A stretch of 47,882 nt of DNA, taken from Lactococcus sp. dk101. GTDB lineage: Bacteria; Bacillota; Bacilli; Lactobacillales; Streptococcaceae. Below the pieces are notes generated by a model. That model saw only the letters and a list, made by a program, of their open reading frames with translations. It was not told the origin of the DNA and made no database searches. Positions 27,660 to 38,015 of this stretch are shown in pieces; position 1 is the stretch's first letter; every line of letters starts with the position of its first letter. The stretch is taken from positions 1-47,882 of the forward strand of contig NZ_WITI01000016.1 of NCBI RefSeq assembly GCF_009601055.1, written 5' to 3'. A program made the translations under genes and the position numbers.

Positions 27660-28988
27660 TTACTTCGACTTAGAAAAACTGATAAAGCTTAAAAAGCAGA
27701 CAACTAGAGCAAAAAGTGTAATTCCAATCGGATTTGAGATGACTAAATTGTAAGCTATGACAAGTAAAATGACCAAGGTGATAAGACTGACAATCTTTTT
27801 CCAAACTGCCATTCCTTCACGGAAATAAAAGACGATTGAGGCCAAAAGGAGCATCATCCAAGTAATTAAAACCGTGTATGAAATTGAACCAGCCATAATG
27901 TCAAACAAAGCATTGCCAAAAATGTAAGATAAGACAACGCCAGCAAAGAGAACACCTGTACAAAAGGCAATGGCACGCACAGGTGCCTGACGTGTAGATA
28001 GCTGGCTCAAGTAGCGACCAAACCCATGCTTGCTGCCTTGAACACGTGCATAAAGTGAACGTGATGTCGCGTAAATCATAGAGTTGATGACCGAGAACAA
28101 AGCCAAGATAATGACTAAATTGATCAAATCTCCAGCAAATGGAATTCCGAATTTATCAAAAATCAAGACAAATGGACTTGCTTTTGTAGTACTCAAAAAT
28201 TGCCATGAGAACAATTCAAGAAATAAGAACATAGGAATCACATAAAAGGCAACAATTCGACTCATCACGCCACGAATGGCCTTGGGAATAGCTTCTTTTG
28301 GATTTTCAACTTCAGAAACGGTGATGGCAATCAACTCAGAACCGCCATATGAGTAGATGACCATTAACATGGCATTGAAAATTCCTTTGTAACCATTTGG
28401 CATAAATCCACCATGTTGGTTCATCTGTGATAAGCCCGATTGGAAGCCGAGATGAAAGACTTGAACCATCAAAAACCAAAAGCCAATGACGATTAAAAGG
28501 ATAACGACCAGCACCTTCAATAAAGCCAGCCAGTATTCTGTCTCCGCAAAGACACGAACGGAATAAAGATTGATTCCAAGCGTCAAGATTGCAACGCCCA
28601 AGACAAAGGCCCAGTTTGGCACTTGTGGCCACCAGACATGTAAAAATTGAGCAATTGCTGCCGCTTCTGCTACCATAACTGCCATCGAATCTGCCCAGTA
28701 AACCCAGTCAGTAAAATGACCAAAGCGTTCACCCAAATAAGGACTAACAATACCTGACATGCCAAGCGACTTGGTCTTTTGATGAAGGACAATCTGCCCC
28801 ACACCGTAAATGACGACAAATAAAATCAGTCCCGCTAATAAATACGCTAATATAACCGATGGGCCGGCAGCCTGAATGGCACTCGATGAACCTGCGAATA
28901 GGCCCGCACCAATGGCACCACCTAAAGATAACATGACAACATGCCGTGTTTTCATTGAAGATTTCAATGTTTGTTGATTGTTTTCCAA
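27660..28988 (-). CDS. amino-acid permease (APC family), candidate aromatic amino-acid importer
   Basis: A 442-residue APC-superfamily permease with about 12 helices and the conserved first-helix motif SLGGAIGAGLFAGSSSAI (about 21-38), then YGGSELIAITVSEVENPKEAIPKAI. Secondary uptake of amino acids by H+ symport is the family function. The operon leader peptide contains Tyr-Tyr-Tyr-Trp, which suggests a FywP-like Phe/Tyr/Trp transporter; this substrate is inferred from regulation, not from binding-site residues. It follows the GNAT gene by 13 nt. Confidence 0.85.
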   Translation of the reverse strand: MENNQQTLKSSMKTRHVVMLSLGGAIGAGLFAGSSSAIQAAGPSVILAYLLAGLILFVVIYGVGQIVLHQKTKSLGMSGIVSPYLGERFGHFTDWVYWADSMAVMVAEAAAIAQFLHVWWPQVPNWAFVLGVAILTLGINLYSVRVFAETEYWLALLKVLVVILLIVIGFWFLMVQVFHLGFQSGLSQMNQHGGFMPNGYKGIFNAMLMVIYSYGGSELIAITVSEVENPKEAIPKAIRGVMSRIVAFYVIPMFLFLELFSWQFLSTTKASPFVLIFDKFGIPFAGDLINLVIILALFSVINSMIYATSRSLYARVQGSKHGFGRYLSQLSTRQAPVRAIAFCTGVLFAGVVLSYIFGNALFDIMAGSISYTVLITWMMLLLASIVFYFREGMAVWKKIVSLITLVILLVIAYNLVISNPIGITLFALVVCFLSFISFSKSK

Positions 28989-29001
28989 AATTTTTTCCTT
29001 T

Positions 29002-29478
29002 TTATTTTTTTACTAAAGTAACAAAGTCTTGCAGAGAATTATGATGAATCAGTTCTCCGACTTTTGAGTAGCCTAACTTTTCATACAAATGAATATTGCG
29101 TTCCTCTTGCAAAATGGTCACCAGCTCAAAGCCGTCTTTCGGATGATGATTGCGTTCGATGTACTGAAACATTTCCTGCGCACGCCCTTGATTTTGGTAA
29201 TCTGGATGAATACCGACAAGGCTAATATGATATTTATCTTGGCCAGCAAAGTCCCATGTAACATGAACGAGTCGTACCAATCCGATAATTATTTGATTCT
29301 CTTTTAGGACATAAAAATCTGAAAACTCATCATTCATTTTTTCAAACAATCTGTCTTTCGTCATTTTAGCAGGATTCACATCATCATCGCGATATTTTTC
29401 TAAGAATGGTGTAAACACCAGATTAATGAGCTGATAAATCTCGTCAATTTCTTCATTTTTTGCAATTAAAAAATCCAT
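29002..29478 (-). CDS. GNAT family N-acetyltransferase
   Basis: A 158-residue acetyltransferase with the acetyl-CoA binding motif A region LVGIHPDYQNQGRAQEMF (about 94-111) and the family end YEKLGYSKVGEL. It is the first structural gene after the Tyr/Trp attenuator and is cotranscribed with the permease, so its substrate could be an amino acid or amine; this is a guess. Confidence 0.82.
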   Translation of the reverse strand: MDFLIAKNEEIDEIYQLINLVFTPFLEKYRDDDVNPAKMTKDRLFEKMNDEFSDFYVLKENQIIIGLVRLVHVTWDFAGQDKYHISLVGIHPDYQNQGRAQEMFQYIERNHHPKDGFELVTILQEERNIHLYEKLGYSKVGELIHHNSLQDFVTLVKK

Positions 29479-29504
29479 TGTATTCCTCCTTTTTTAAAAT
29501 TTCC

Positions 29505-29657
29505 CAAAAAGAAAAACCGAATCGCAAGCGACTCGGTTTTAAGAGAATCACTGGCGTAGATACTTTTTGAGAAATCTCAAAAGTTGTATCTAGCCAACGC
29601 TACACACAACTATCTGCACCAGTAATAATATGATTGGTTAAATTGTAGTGTCGCCAT
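29505..29657 (-). promoter_or_regulatory. leader-peptide attenuator with conserved RNA core, upstream of GNAT and permease
   Basis: In RNA order: leader peptide with Tyr-Tyr-Tyr-Trp codons (29657-29610); hairpin A, UUGUGUGUAGC / GCUAGAUACAA with one mismatch (29609-29585 region); hairpin B, GGCUAGAUAC / GUAUCUACGCC with inner UUUUGAG / CUCAAAA; AGUGAUUCU; and a strong terminator with 13-bp stem (29540-29528 / 29525-29513) and a U-rich tail. The core 29544-29595 closely matches 6404-6456. GUGAUUC (29551-29545) can pair with GAGUCGC in the terminator 5' arm (29534-29528), a possible antiterminator. Confidence 0.8.
29610..29657 (-). CDS. 15-residue leader peptide with Tyr-Tyr-Tyr-Trp codons
   Basis: The peptide is MATLQFNQSYYYWCR, ending in TAG immediately before hairpin A. 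AGGAGGAG lies 7 nt upstream of the ATG. Three consecutive Tyr codons (TAT TAT TAC) followed by TGG point to sensing of charged tRNA-Tyr and perhaps tRNA-Trp. Confidence 0.8.
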   Translation of the reverse strand: MATLQFNQSYYYWCR

Positions 29658-29689
29658 TTGTGTTCTCCTCCTGTGTTTTGATAAGTTAT

Positions 29690-29718
29690 ATTATAGCACG
29701 CGCAAAAATAATTGCAAG
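29690..29718 (-). promoter_or_regulatory. promoter of the GNAT-permease operon
   Basis: Minus-strand extended -10 TGC-TATAAT (29695-29690) with -35 CTTGCA (29718-29713) at 17 bp. Confidence 0.7.
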
Positions 29719-29740
29719 TATTTGAACATTTTCTGAAAAA

Positions 29741-30460
29741 CTAAACTTCCCTATTCCACGCCTCAAAGATTTCTCGATAGGCCTGCAAAGGATTTTCTGC
29801 CTGTGTAATGGGGCGTCCAACCACGATGAAGTCTGAGCCGATTGCTCGAGCTTCCTCTGGCGTCATGACGCGTTTTTGATCTGCTTGTTCTTTATTTTTG
29901 AGCCGGATACCTGGTGTCAAACAGACAAAGTTAGCGTTTGTGGCTTGTTTGATAAGGCCTACTTCTTGTGCCGAACAGACGACACCGTCAAGACCAGAAA
30001 ATGCCACCCGCTCGGCATAGTGAACTACAGAGGCTTGAATACTGGTCTGGATATTTTGGTCTTTTTTCATGCCAGCTTCCGATGTTGACGTGAGTTGCGT
30101 CACAGCAATCAACTTAGGAACAGGTTGACCCATTGGCGTTCCTTCAATCAATCCATTCTTGGCTGCTTTCATCATTTCAGAACCGCCTGCCGCATGAACG
30201 TTGGTCATATCGACACCAAGCCCTGCTAACACTTTCATGGCTGATTCGACTGTATGGGGAATGTCATGCAATTTCAAATCCAGAAAAATTTGATGTCCTT
30301 GTACTTTTAGCTGTTTGACAATTTGTGGGCCTTCTGCGTAAAATAATTCCATCCCAATTTTAAGATAAAGTTTTTCTTCTCTAGGAAATTGAGCTAAAAA
30401 CTCAGCAACTGCCTCGTGTGTTGGAAAATCAAGTGCGATGATTGGTCTTTTTTCTCTCAT
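29741..30460 (-). CDS. pyrF: orotidine 5'-phosphate decarboxylase
   Basis: A 239-residue enzyme that makes UMP from OMP. Visible motifs: IIALDFPT, the catalytic [13 protein letters not shown] (D-K-D type tetrad), LTPGIRLK and VVGRPIT. I chose the ATG at 30460, with AAAGGG upstream. Last gene of the pyr operon, separated from the HAD gene by 4 bp. Confidence 0.95.
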   Translation of the reverse strand: MREKRPIIALDFPTHEAVAEFLAQFPREEKLYLKIGMELFYAEGPQIVKQLKVQGHQIFLDLKLHDIPHTVESAMKVLAGLGVDMTNVHAAGGSEMMKAAKNGLIEGTPMGQPVPKLIAVTQLTSTSEAGMKKDQNIQTSIQASVVHYAERVAFSGLDGVVCSAQEVGLIKQATNANFVCLTPGIRLKNKEQADQKRVMTPEEARAIGSDFIVVGRPITQAENPLQAYREIFEAWNREV

Positions 30461-30464
30461 TGTT

Positions 30465-31102
30465 TTACCCTTTGTCACTTTCAATGACGTTCAATAAATC
30501 CGTTACCTTACTTGCAATTTTTGTTGCGCCTGCTGCCAGTAATTCAGCTTGGTTGCCGTAGCCATACAAGACACCGATACTGTCCAACTTCTGAGCATTG
30601 GCGCCCAAAATATCAAACTTGGTATCGCCAATCATCAGACAATCCGCCCGATTTTCAGCCGCTAAAATTGCCCCAATCACATCTGCCTTCGTCTTGTGTA
30701 AAGGACTTGAACCTACGATTTCTGTAAAATAGGGGGCAATGTCAAGCCTTTTGGCAATCTCTGTGGCAGCCAATGTTGGTTTTGAAGTGGCCACGTAAAG
30801 CCGATAGTCAAGCGCTTTTAAGTTCTTTAAGAGTGTTGGAATGCCCTCATAAAGATGATTTTGATAAATTCCGACTTCACGGTAATGGCTCCGGAACAAA
30901 GCTACTGCATTTTCTAATGCCTGCCCTCTCATCTGATAACCTTCTTCTAGACTTTGTTCAAGCGGTGGGCCTACAAAACGCATTAACTCAAAGTCAGGCG
31001 GTACCGGAAGTTTTAGTTGCTCAAACATATATTTGAGACTGTTCAAAATGCCAACATGGGACTCAATCAAGGTTCCGTCCATGTCGAATAAAAGTGTTTT
31101 TT

Positions 31103-31106
<4 letters not shown>
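30465..31106 (-). CDS. HAD-superfamily hydrolase (phosphoglycolate phosphatase-like)
   Basis: A 213-residue HAD phosphatase with motif [13 protein letters not shown] (5-16), motif II VATSKP, and motif [14 protein letters not shown]...[12 protein letters not shown]. Its small helical cap is of the Gph/PpaX type. It is embedded in the pyrimidine operon with 4-nt overlap upstream and 4-bp spacing downstream, so a nucleotide phosphatase acting on a pyrimidine monophosphate is plausible but not shown. Confidence 0.85.
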
Positions 31107-33272
<2,166 letters not shown>

Positions 33273-33290
33273 TTTCTCTCCTTTTTCAAA

Positions 33291-33407
33291 CAAAAATGCA
33301 CTCACAAAGTAACTTGCAAGTGCACAAAAAATTTCTGTTTGCAGGATAGAGTTTCCCCGCAATGCCATTTTATTTTCCGGTTCCTTACAAGCCTCTCTGG
33401 ACTCATT
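33291..33407 (-). promoter_or_regulatory. PyrR attenuator of the pyrK-pyrD operon
   Basis: On the minus strand, the PyrR-binding loop AGUCCAGAGAGGCU (within 33407-33377) is followed downstream by a rho-independent terminator (33324-33291; stem UGCACUUGCAAG paired with G-U wobbles to CUUUGUGAGUGCA, then U5). In the known mechanism, PyrR with UMP stabilises the binding hairpin and lets the terminator form. Confidence 0.9.
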
Positions 33408-33421
33408 TAAAGGTTTTAAAC

Positions 33422-33450
33422 ATTATAACTTATTTTTTGAAATTCGTCAA
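33422..33450 (-). promoter_or_regulatory. pyrK operon promoter
   Basis: Minus-strand -35 TTGACG (33450-33445), 17-bp spacer and -10 TATAAT (33427-33422), just upstream of the PyrR site. Confidence 0.85.
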
Positions 33451-33545
33451 AAAAAGAGTGGAAAATGGAGCTTTATTTTTTTACATTTCTATTAAATTTT
33501 CATTTTGTAATGAAATAAGTTTGACTTTTCTAACGACGGTATTTT

Positions 33546-33587
33546 TGCTATAATAGTAGCAATAAAACTTTATAAGGAGATGCAACA
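33546..33587 (+). promoter_or_regulatory. promoter and RBS of the SPFH gene
   Basis: Extended -10 TGC-TATAAT (TATAAT at 33549-33554); a TTGACT at 33521 is too far (22 bp) to be a standard -35, so activation or an extended -10 start is likely. AAGGAG precedes the ATG. Confidence 0.6.
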
Positions 33588-34871
33588 ATGGGGATTATTA
33601 AAGCGGCTACAAGTGCTATGGGTGGCTCAATGGCGGACCAATGGCTTGAAGTCATTGAACCAAATGAAATGAGTGATCAAACTGTTTTTACAAAAGGGGT
33701 CAAAGTTCGCAAAAATGACAAACGTGGCTCAAACCGCAAGGGGACTGAGGATGTCATCACTGACGGCTCTGTTGTTCACGTCTATCCAAACATGATGATG
33801 CTTTTGGTTGACGGTGGTAAAATTATTGATTATACCGCTGAAGAAGGTTACTATACGGTCAAAAATGATACCTCGCCAAGCATGTTCAATGGAAATTTAC
33901 GTGAGTCCATTCAAGAGAGCTTCTTCCGTTTCAAGTTTGGCGGAGTAACGCCGCAGAAACAACAGGTTTTCTACATCAATTTGCAGGAAATCAAAGGCAT
34001 CAAATTTGGAACTGCGACACCATTACAGTATTTTGACAATTTCTATAATGCTGAACTTTTTGTCAGAACTTACGGAACTTATTCGATTAAAATTACGGAT
34101 CCATTGGCTTTTTATGCCAATGCCATTCCTAAAAATAAAGACCGTGTCGAAATTCAGGACATCAACGAACAGTACGTTTCTGAATTCTTGACAGCATTAA
34201 ATACAGCAATCAATCAGTATTCGGCACAAGGTGAACGGGTTTCCTTCTTGACTTCTAAGAGTATGGAATTGGCAAAATATATGTCAACCGTTCTTGATGA
34301 GGACTGGAAAAATCTTCGTGGCATGGAAATTGTCGCCGTTGCCCTTGCCAGCATCAGTTATACAGAAGACAGCCAAAAGCTGATCAACATGCGTAATCAA
34401 GGTGCCATGCTCGGTGACCCTACCATTCGTGAAGGCTACGTTCAAGGGGCTGTTGCTCGCGGTATGGAAAATGCGGGTTCAAACCCTGGCGGGAGCACTA
34501 ATGCTTTCATGGGAATGAACATGGGCATGAACCAAGCAGGGAATTTTATCGGACAAGCGACTGCTGCCAATCAAGCACAACAGGCACAGCAACAAGCAAA
34601 ACAAACTGATGAAAACACCTGGATGTGTTCATGTGGTAGCAAAAATACTGGTAAATTCTGTCAAAACTGTGGCAAAGCAAAACCTGTCAGCGCTGACAGT
34701 TGGACATGTTCATGTGGCACTGAAAACACTGGCAAATTCTGCCAAAACTGTGGCAAAGCAAAGCCTGCGACTGAAGCGCATTGTTCTGAATGTGGCGCAT
34801 TGATCAGTCTGGCCAACGGACAACCAAAATTCTGTCCAGAATGTGGGAAAAATTTCGTTGCTAAGGCTTAA
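33588..34871 (+). CDS. SPFH-domain protein with C-terminal zinc ribbons ('virion core protein'-like)
   Basis: A 427-residue protein: an N-terminal SPFH/YdjI-type domain (about 20-285), a Met/Gln/Asn-rich linker (about 295-340), then three zinc ribbons. The first two, CSCGSKNTGKFCQNCGKAKP and its near copy, look like a recent tandem duplication; the third is CSECG...CPECG. There is no membrane helix. B. subtilis YdjI, the described relative, takes part in membrane-stress (Psp-like) responses, so an envelope role is inferred. First gene of a three-gene operon. Confidence 0.82.
   Translation: MGIIKAATSAMGGSMADQWLEVIEPNEMSDQTVFTKGVKVRKNDKRGSNRKGTEDVITDGSVVHVYPNMMMLLVDGGKIIDYTAEEGYYTVKNDTSPSMFNGNLRESIQESFFRFKFGGVTPQKQQVFYINLQEIKGIKFGTATPLQYFDNFYNAELFVRTYGTYSIKITDPLAFYANAIPKNKDRVEIQDINEQYVSEFLTALNTAINQYSAQGERVSFLTSKSMELAKYMSTVLDEDWKNLRGMEIVAVALASISYTEDSQKLINMRNQGAMLGDPTIREGYVQGAVARGMENAGSNPGGSTNAFMGMNMGMNQAGNFIGQATAANQAQQAQQQAKQTDENTWMCSCGSKNTGKFCQNCGKAKPVSADSWTCSCGTENTGKFCQNCGKAKPATEAHCSECGALISLANGQPKFCPECGKNFVAKA
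34685..34698. repeat. iterated palindrome copy 9 (TGTCAG-CG-CTGACA)
   Basis: Exact copy at the junction of the duplicated zinc ribbons in the SPFH gene, read as V-S-A-D-S. Confidence 0.95.
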
Positions 34872-34878
34872 TGGATTG

Positions 34879-34906
34879 AAAAAAAGAGCAAAAACTGCTC
34901 TTTTTT
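34879..34906 (+). terminator. hairpin between the SPFH and zinc-ribbon genes
   Basis: Stem AAAAAAAGAGCA / TGCTCTTTTTT with loop AAAAC and a T tract, 25 bp before the next gene. It is probably a partial terminator that lowers downstream expression. Confidence 0.8.
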
Positions 34907-34930
34907 CGAGAAAATGAGACAAAGGAGAAT

Positions 34931-36085
34931 ATGATGAGCGAAAGCTCTGTTATCACAAATAAGTGTCCGAATTGCGGCGGTCCACTTTTTTTCGAGCCTA
35001 AAGATCAACAATTTCATTGTGAATATTGTGGCTCAACTTTTACTGAAACGCAAGTCAATGAAATCGCAAAAAAACAAGCTGACACTGGCATAAAAACTGA
35101 AGCTCCGATTGATGAGAAAGCTCTTGAAAACACGGCCACAGCCTCAACTGCTGATGCTGTCAGTACTGATGAAAAAGTTCAAACAGAAAAGCCGGATGAA
35201 AAGAGCCAAGTGGGGATTTTTCTTTGCCCTTCTTGTGGGGCTGAAATTGTCACTGACGCAACGACTGCTTCTACTTTCTGCTTTTACTGTCAAAATCCTG
35301 TCATCTTGACGGATCGTTTATCTGGCGAATTTCTTCCCGAAAAAGTCCTGCCATTTCAGATTGAGCGCCAAGAGGCCGAAGAAGAATTTTTAGACTGGGT
35401 TGGCAAGAAAAAATTTGTACCGAAAGCTTTCTTTAATAAAAAACAAATTGAAAAATTGTCGGGTGTCTATTTTCCATATTGGGCTGTTGATGCGGATTTG
35501 ACTGGAGATTTGACGGCCCGTGGTCGAAACATTCGGGTCTGGGTTCAGGGGGACACGGAATTTACAGAAACGTCGGATTACCAAATCACGCGAGCAGGCG
35601 ACAGTCATCTTTCAGACTTGGTCAAAAATGCCTTGCGAAAAAATCTGGCGGATAAAATGGTAGGTGCTGTTGAACCTTTTGATTTGACGCAAACCAAGCC
35701 CTTTAAAAATCAATATCTCTCTGGCTTTTTGACTGAAAAGCGCGACATTGAATTTCCTGAGATGAAATCAAAAGTTGAGCAAGAAGTCCAAAATTATGCG
35801 GCACAAATGATGCAAAATACCATTCACGGTTACACGACAGTCACGCGCGTTTCTGCAAATCAGACGCTCCAAGATATGAAAGAGGCTTATGTCTTACTTC
35901 CAATCTGGTTGGTCACATACAGACAAGCAGGGAGCGATAAACTTTTTTATTATGCCATGAACGGACAAACAGGGAAAGTAGCCGGAGTTTTGCCGATTGA
36001 CAAATCCAAGTTGGCTTGGGTAACGGCACTTCTCTTTCTTTTAATCTTGGCGATTGGCTTAGGTGTGGGGTACTTTTTATCATGA
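34931..36085 (+). CDS. zinc-ribbon protein with C-terminal membrane helix
   Basis: A 384-residue protein with an N-terminal zinc ribbon (CPNCGG...CEYCGS), a low-complexity linker, a second Cys pair set (CPSCGAEI...CFYCQNP), a conserved middle domain and one C-terminal membrane helix (about 362-382). Proteins of this kind ('TFIIB-type zinc ribbon') accompany SPFH and TPM genes. Two ATGs in tandem (34931, 34934) follow AAAGGAG; the second has the better spacing. It overlaps the TPM gene (ATGA). Confidence 0.78.
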   Translation: MMSESSVITNKCPNCGGPLFFEPKDQQFHCEYCGSTFTETQVNEIAKKQADTGIKTEAPIDEKALENTATASTADAVSTDEKVQTEKPDEKSQVGIFLCPSCGAEIVTDATTASTFCFYCQNPVILTDRLSGEFLPEKVLPFQIERQEAEEEFLDWVGKKKFVPKAFFNKKQIEKLSGVYFPYWAVDADLTGDLTARGRNIRVWVQGDTEFTETSDYQITRAGDSHLSDLVKNALRKNLADKMVGAVEPFDLTQTKPFKNQYLSGFLTEKRDIEFPEMKSKVEQEVQNYAAQMMQNTIHGYTTVTRVSANQTLQDMKEAYVLLPIWLVTYRQAGSDKLFYYAMNGQTGKVAGVLPIDKSKLAWVTALLFLLILAIGLGVGYFLS

Positions 36086-36876
36086 GAAAAAAAATCATTG
36101 CGCTACTGCTACTTTTCATAGGTTTTTTCACTTTTAACCTCTCTGTCAGTGCTGACAGCACGACATTTCATGCTCAAATTGATGACCAAGCACAGCTTTT
36201 AACGAGTCAGGCGGCCAGTCTCGAAAAGGAGGCGACCAGCCTTGCCAATTCGATTAAGGCGAGTGTTTATGTTGTCACGACGGATACCAACACTGAAAAA
36301 CCTTCTCTTTTTTCACGCAATTATCTAGCGGAAAAAATTGGCGCTGGTAACAATGGGATTGTCATGTTGATTGACATGAACCAGAGGGAAACTTACTTGT
36401 GGGCAACGGGAAACATGCAGTATTATATGACTTCAAGTCGGATTAACACTGCTCTGGATGACATTCAGCCTGAATTGACCGCACAAAATTATGACTTGGC
36501 AGTTAACATATTCTTTGATAAAACAAAGGCTGCTGTCGATGCCGGTATCTCTGGACGCAAATATTCGGTCAATCCTGAAACAGGGGACATTACCTTTTAT
36601 CATTCTTTCCAAATGCTCAATGTTCTCGTAGCGCTCTTTGTCGCCTTGCTTCTGGCTGGACTCTTTGCTTGGAACATCTATCGCCGTTACGAAATGAAAG
36701 ATGCCAATAGTTCTGTCCGCTACAACCTTAGTAAATACGGCAGACTCAAGCTGACCCAACAACAAGATATTCTCGTCAATCGCTTTGTAACCACGCGTCA
36801 TATTCCCCGGAATAATAATTCTGGCGGTGGTGGCATGTCTGGTGGCGGCGGTTCAGGAGGCGGACGTAGTTTTTAA
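36082..36876 (+). CDS. TPM-domain membrane protein
   Basis: A 264-residue protein: signal peptide (about 1-24), TPM_phosphatase/repair-type domain (about 28-160), one membrane helix (about 180-202), a cytoplasmic basic region, and a Gly-rich tail ending GGGRSF that is typical of this family. I chose the ATG at 36082, overlapping the previous stop. Related domains act in photosystem II repair and in stress phosphatases; function here is unknown, with an envelope quality role inferred from the operon. Confidence 0.82.
   Translation: MRKKIIALLLLFIGFFTFNLSVSADSTTFHAQIDDQAQLLTSQAASLEKEATSLANSIKASVYVVTTDTNTEKPSLFSRNYLAEKIGAGNNGIVMLIDMNQRETYLWATGNMQYYMTSSRINTALDDIQPELTAQNYDLAVNIFFDKTKAAVDAGISGRKYSVNPETGDITFYHSFQMLNVLVALFVALLLAGLFAWNIYRRYEMKDANSSVRYNLSKYGRLKLTQQQDILVNRFVTTRHIPRNNNSGGGGMSGGGGSGGGRSF
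36144..36157. repeat. iterated palindrome copy 10 (TGTCAG-TG-CTGACA)
   Basis: Exact copy at the signal-peptide end of the TPM gene, read as V-S-A-D-S. Confidence 0.95.
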
Positions 36877-36884
36877 TAAAAAAA

Positions 36885-36907
36885 AAGCTGTCAATCGACA
36901 GTTTTTT
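36885..36907. terminator. bidirectional terminator between the TPM gene and cdd
   Basis: Stem CTGTC / GACAG with loop AATC, flanked by long A and T runs. Confidence 0.75.
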
Positions 36908-37296
36908 TAACGCCAATAATCTGGCAAAAGTTGGCTCAAACGTTTGGTTTCGTAACCCTCTAATTTGACCAACACTTCCATGTCCTTATTTCTTTCATCG
37001 AGTTGCATCAAGAGTTCTCGACAAACACCGCAAGGTAAAATCACTTGGCCATTTCTGACAGCCACCAATTTGCTAATCTGACTTTCCCCTGCGGTTACCA
37101 TGCTTCCAATCGCATTGCGCTCGGCACAAAAGCCAATCGAACAAGCCGTGTCAAGATTGACCCCCTTATAGATGTTTCCCTCCTCAGTCACCAAGGCAGC
37201 CCCAACAGAAGCTGCAAATACTGTATCTGACAGGTCTCGTGGCTGACAAATATCATCTGCCTTATTAAAAAGAACATTCCATACTGCTTTTTCCAT
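36907..37296 (-). CDS. cdd: cytidine deaminase
   Basis: A 129-residue zinc deaminase converting (deoxy)cytidine to (deoxy)uridine for pyrimidine salvage. The active site CAE (57-59, in CAERNAIGSM) and PCGVC (88-92) are complete. The N-terminus (MEKAVWNVLFNKADDICQPR) is less typical than that of classical Cdd, so a related blasticidin-deaminase-like specificity is possible. AGGAGG precedes the ATG. It probably follows rluE in a transcript. Confidence 0.85.
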   Translation of the reverse strand: MEKAVWNVLFNKADDICQPRDLSDTVFAASVGAALVTEEGNIYKGVNLDTACSIGFCAERNAIGSMVTAGESQISKLVAVRNGQVILPCGVCRELLMQLDERNKDMEVLVKLEGYETKRLSQLLPDYWR

Positions 37297-37326
37297 CTTT
37301 ACTCTTTATCTCCTCCTTGCACGTTC

Positions 37327-37340
37327 TGTCAGCACTGACA
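37327..37340. repeat. iterated palindrome copy 11 (TGTCAG-CA-CTGACA)
   Basis: Exact copy in the 48-bp spacer between rluE and cdd. Confidence 0.95.
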
Positions 37341-37344
37341 GGGC

Positions 37345-37881
37345 TTATTTTTGAATAATTTTATAATGTCCGCTGGCAAGATCGGCCAATTTGTAATCAC
37401 CGATTTGCGTTCTTATCAACCGCAAGGTTGGAAAACCAACGTTTGCTGTCATTCGCCGAACTTGTCGATTTTTACCTTCCTTAATCGAGAGTTCAACCCA
37501 ACTGGTTGGAATGCTCTTACGCTCGCGAATGGCGGGCTGTCGCTCCCAAAGCCATTTTGGCTCTTCCACCATCTTAACTTTGGCAGGCAAGGTTTTTCCA
37601 TCTTTAAGAACGACACCCTGCCTTAATTTTTCAGCCGCTTCTGCTATAAACTCGCCTTCTACCTGAACCAAATAAGTCTTGTAGGACTTGGTTTTAGGAT
37701 CCGTCAAACGATGATTGAGCTTGCCGTCATCTGTCAGCAATAACAAACCTTCGCTGTCTTTATCCAAGCGTCCCGCCGCATAAATATTTGGTAAATCAAT
37801 ATAATCAGCCAAAGTTTTTCGCCCATTTTCGTCCGTGAATTTGGTCAAAACATCAAACGGCTTATTAAATAAAACAATCAT
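37345..37881 (-). CDS. rluE: rRNA pseudouridine synthase, RsuA/RluE type
   Basis: A 178-residue pseudouridine synthase with no S4 domain. The catalytic Asp is D40 in AAGRLDKDSEGLLLLT; KPFDVLTKFTDENGRKTL and GKNRQVRRMTANVGFPTLRLIR are also present. The lack of S4 and the first motif fit RluE (U2457 of 23S rRNA) best; exact target inferred. AAAGGAC lies upstream of the ATG. Confidence 0.85.
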   Translation of the reverse strand: MIVLFNKPFDVLTKFTDENGRKTLADYIDLPNIYAAGRLDKDSEGLLLLTDDGKLNHRLTDPKTKSYKTYLVQVEGEFIAEAAEKLRQGVVLKDGKTLPAKVKMVEEPKWLWERQPAIRERKSIPTSWVELSIKEGKNRQVRRMTANVGFPTLRLIRTQIGDYKLADLASGHYKIIQK

Positions 37882-37984
37882 GATCTGTCCTTTAATGTCC
37901 TTTTTTCTTTTCTTTATTATATCAAAAATTGAACATTCTAGGCTTCTGTAAAGACTTTACCAGCAGTCATCCCCTAGACATTCA

Positions 37985-38010
37985 AAAAAAGCTTTGCATC
38001 TGCAAAGCCT
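37985..38010 (-). terminator. terminator of the PMT-family gene
   Basis: Minus-strand stem GCTTTGCA / TGCAAAGC with a 2-nt loop and seven T. Confidence 0.9.
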
Positions 38011-38015
38011 TTTGA

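Noticed and set aside
33273-33368. N-terminal extension of pyrK
   Set aside because: It would translate the PyrR terminator region; the ATG at 33272 has a good ribosome binding site and matches the family start.
35158-35171. TGTCAG-TA-CTGATG as a palindrome copy
   Set aside because: Two mismatches, so not counted, although it may be a decayed copy.
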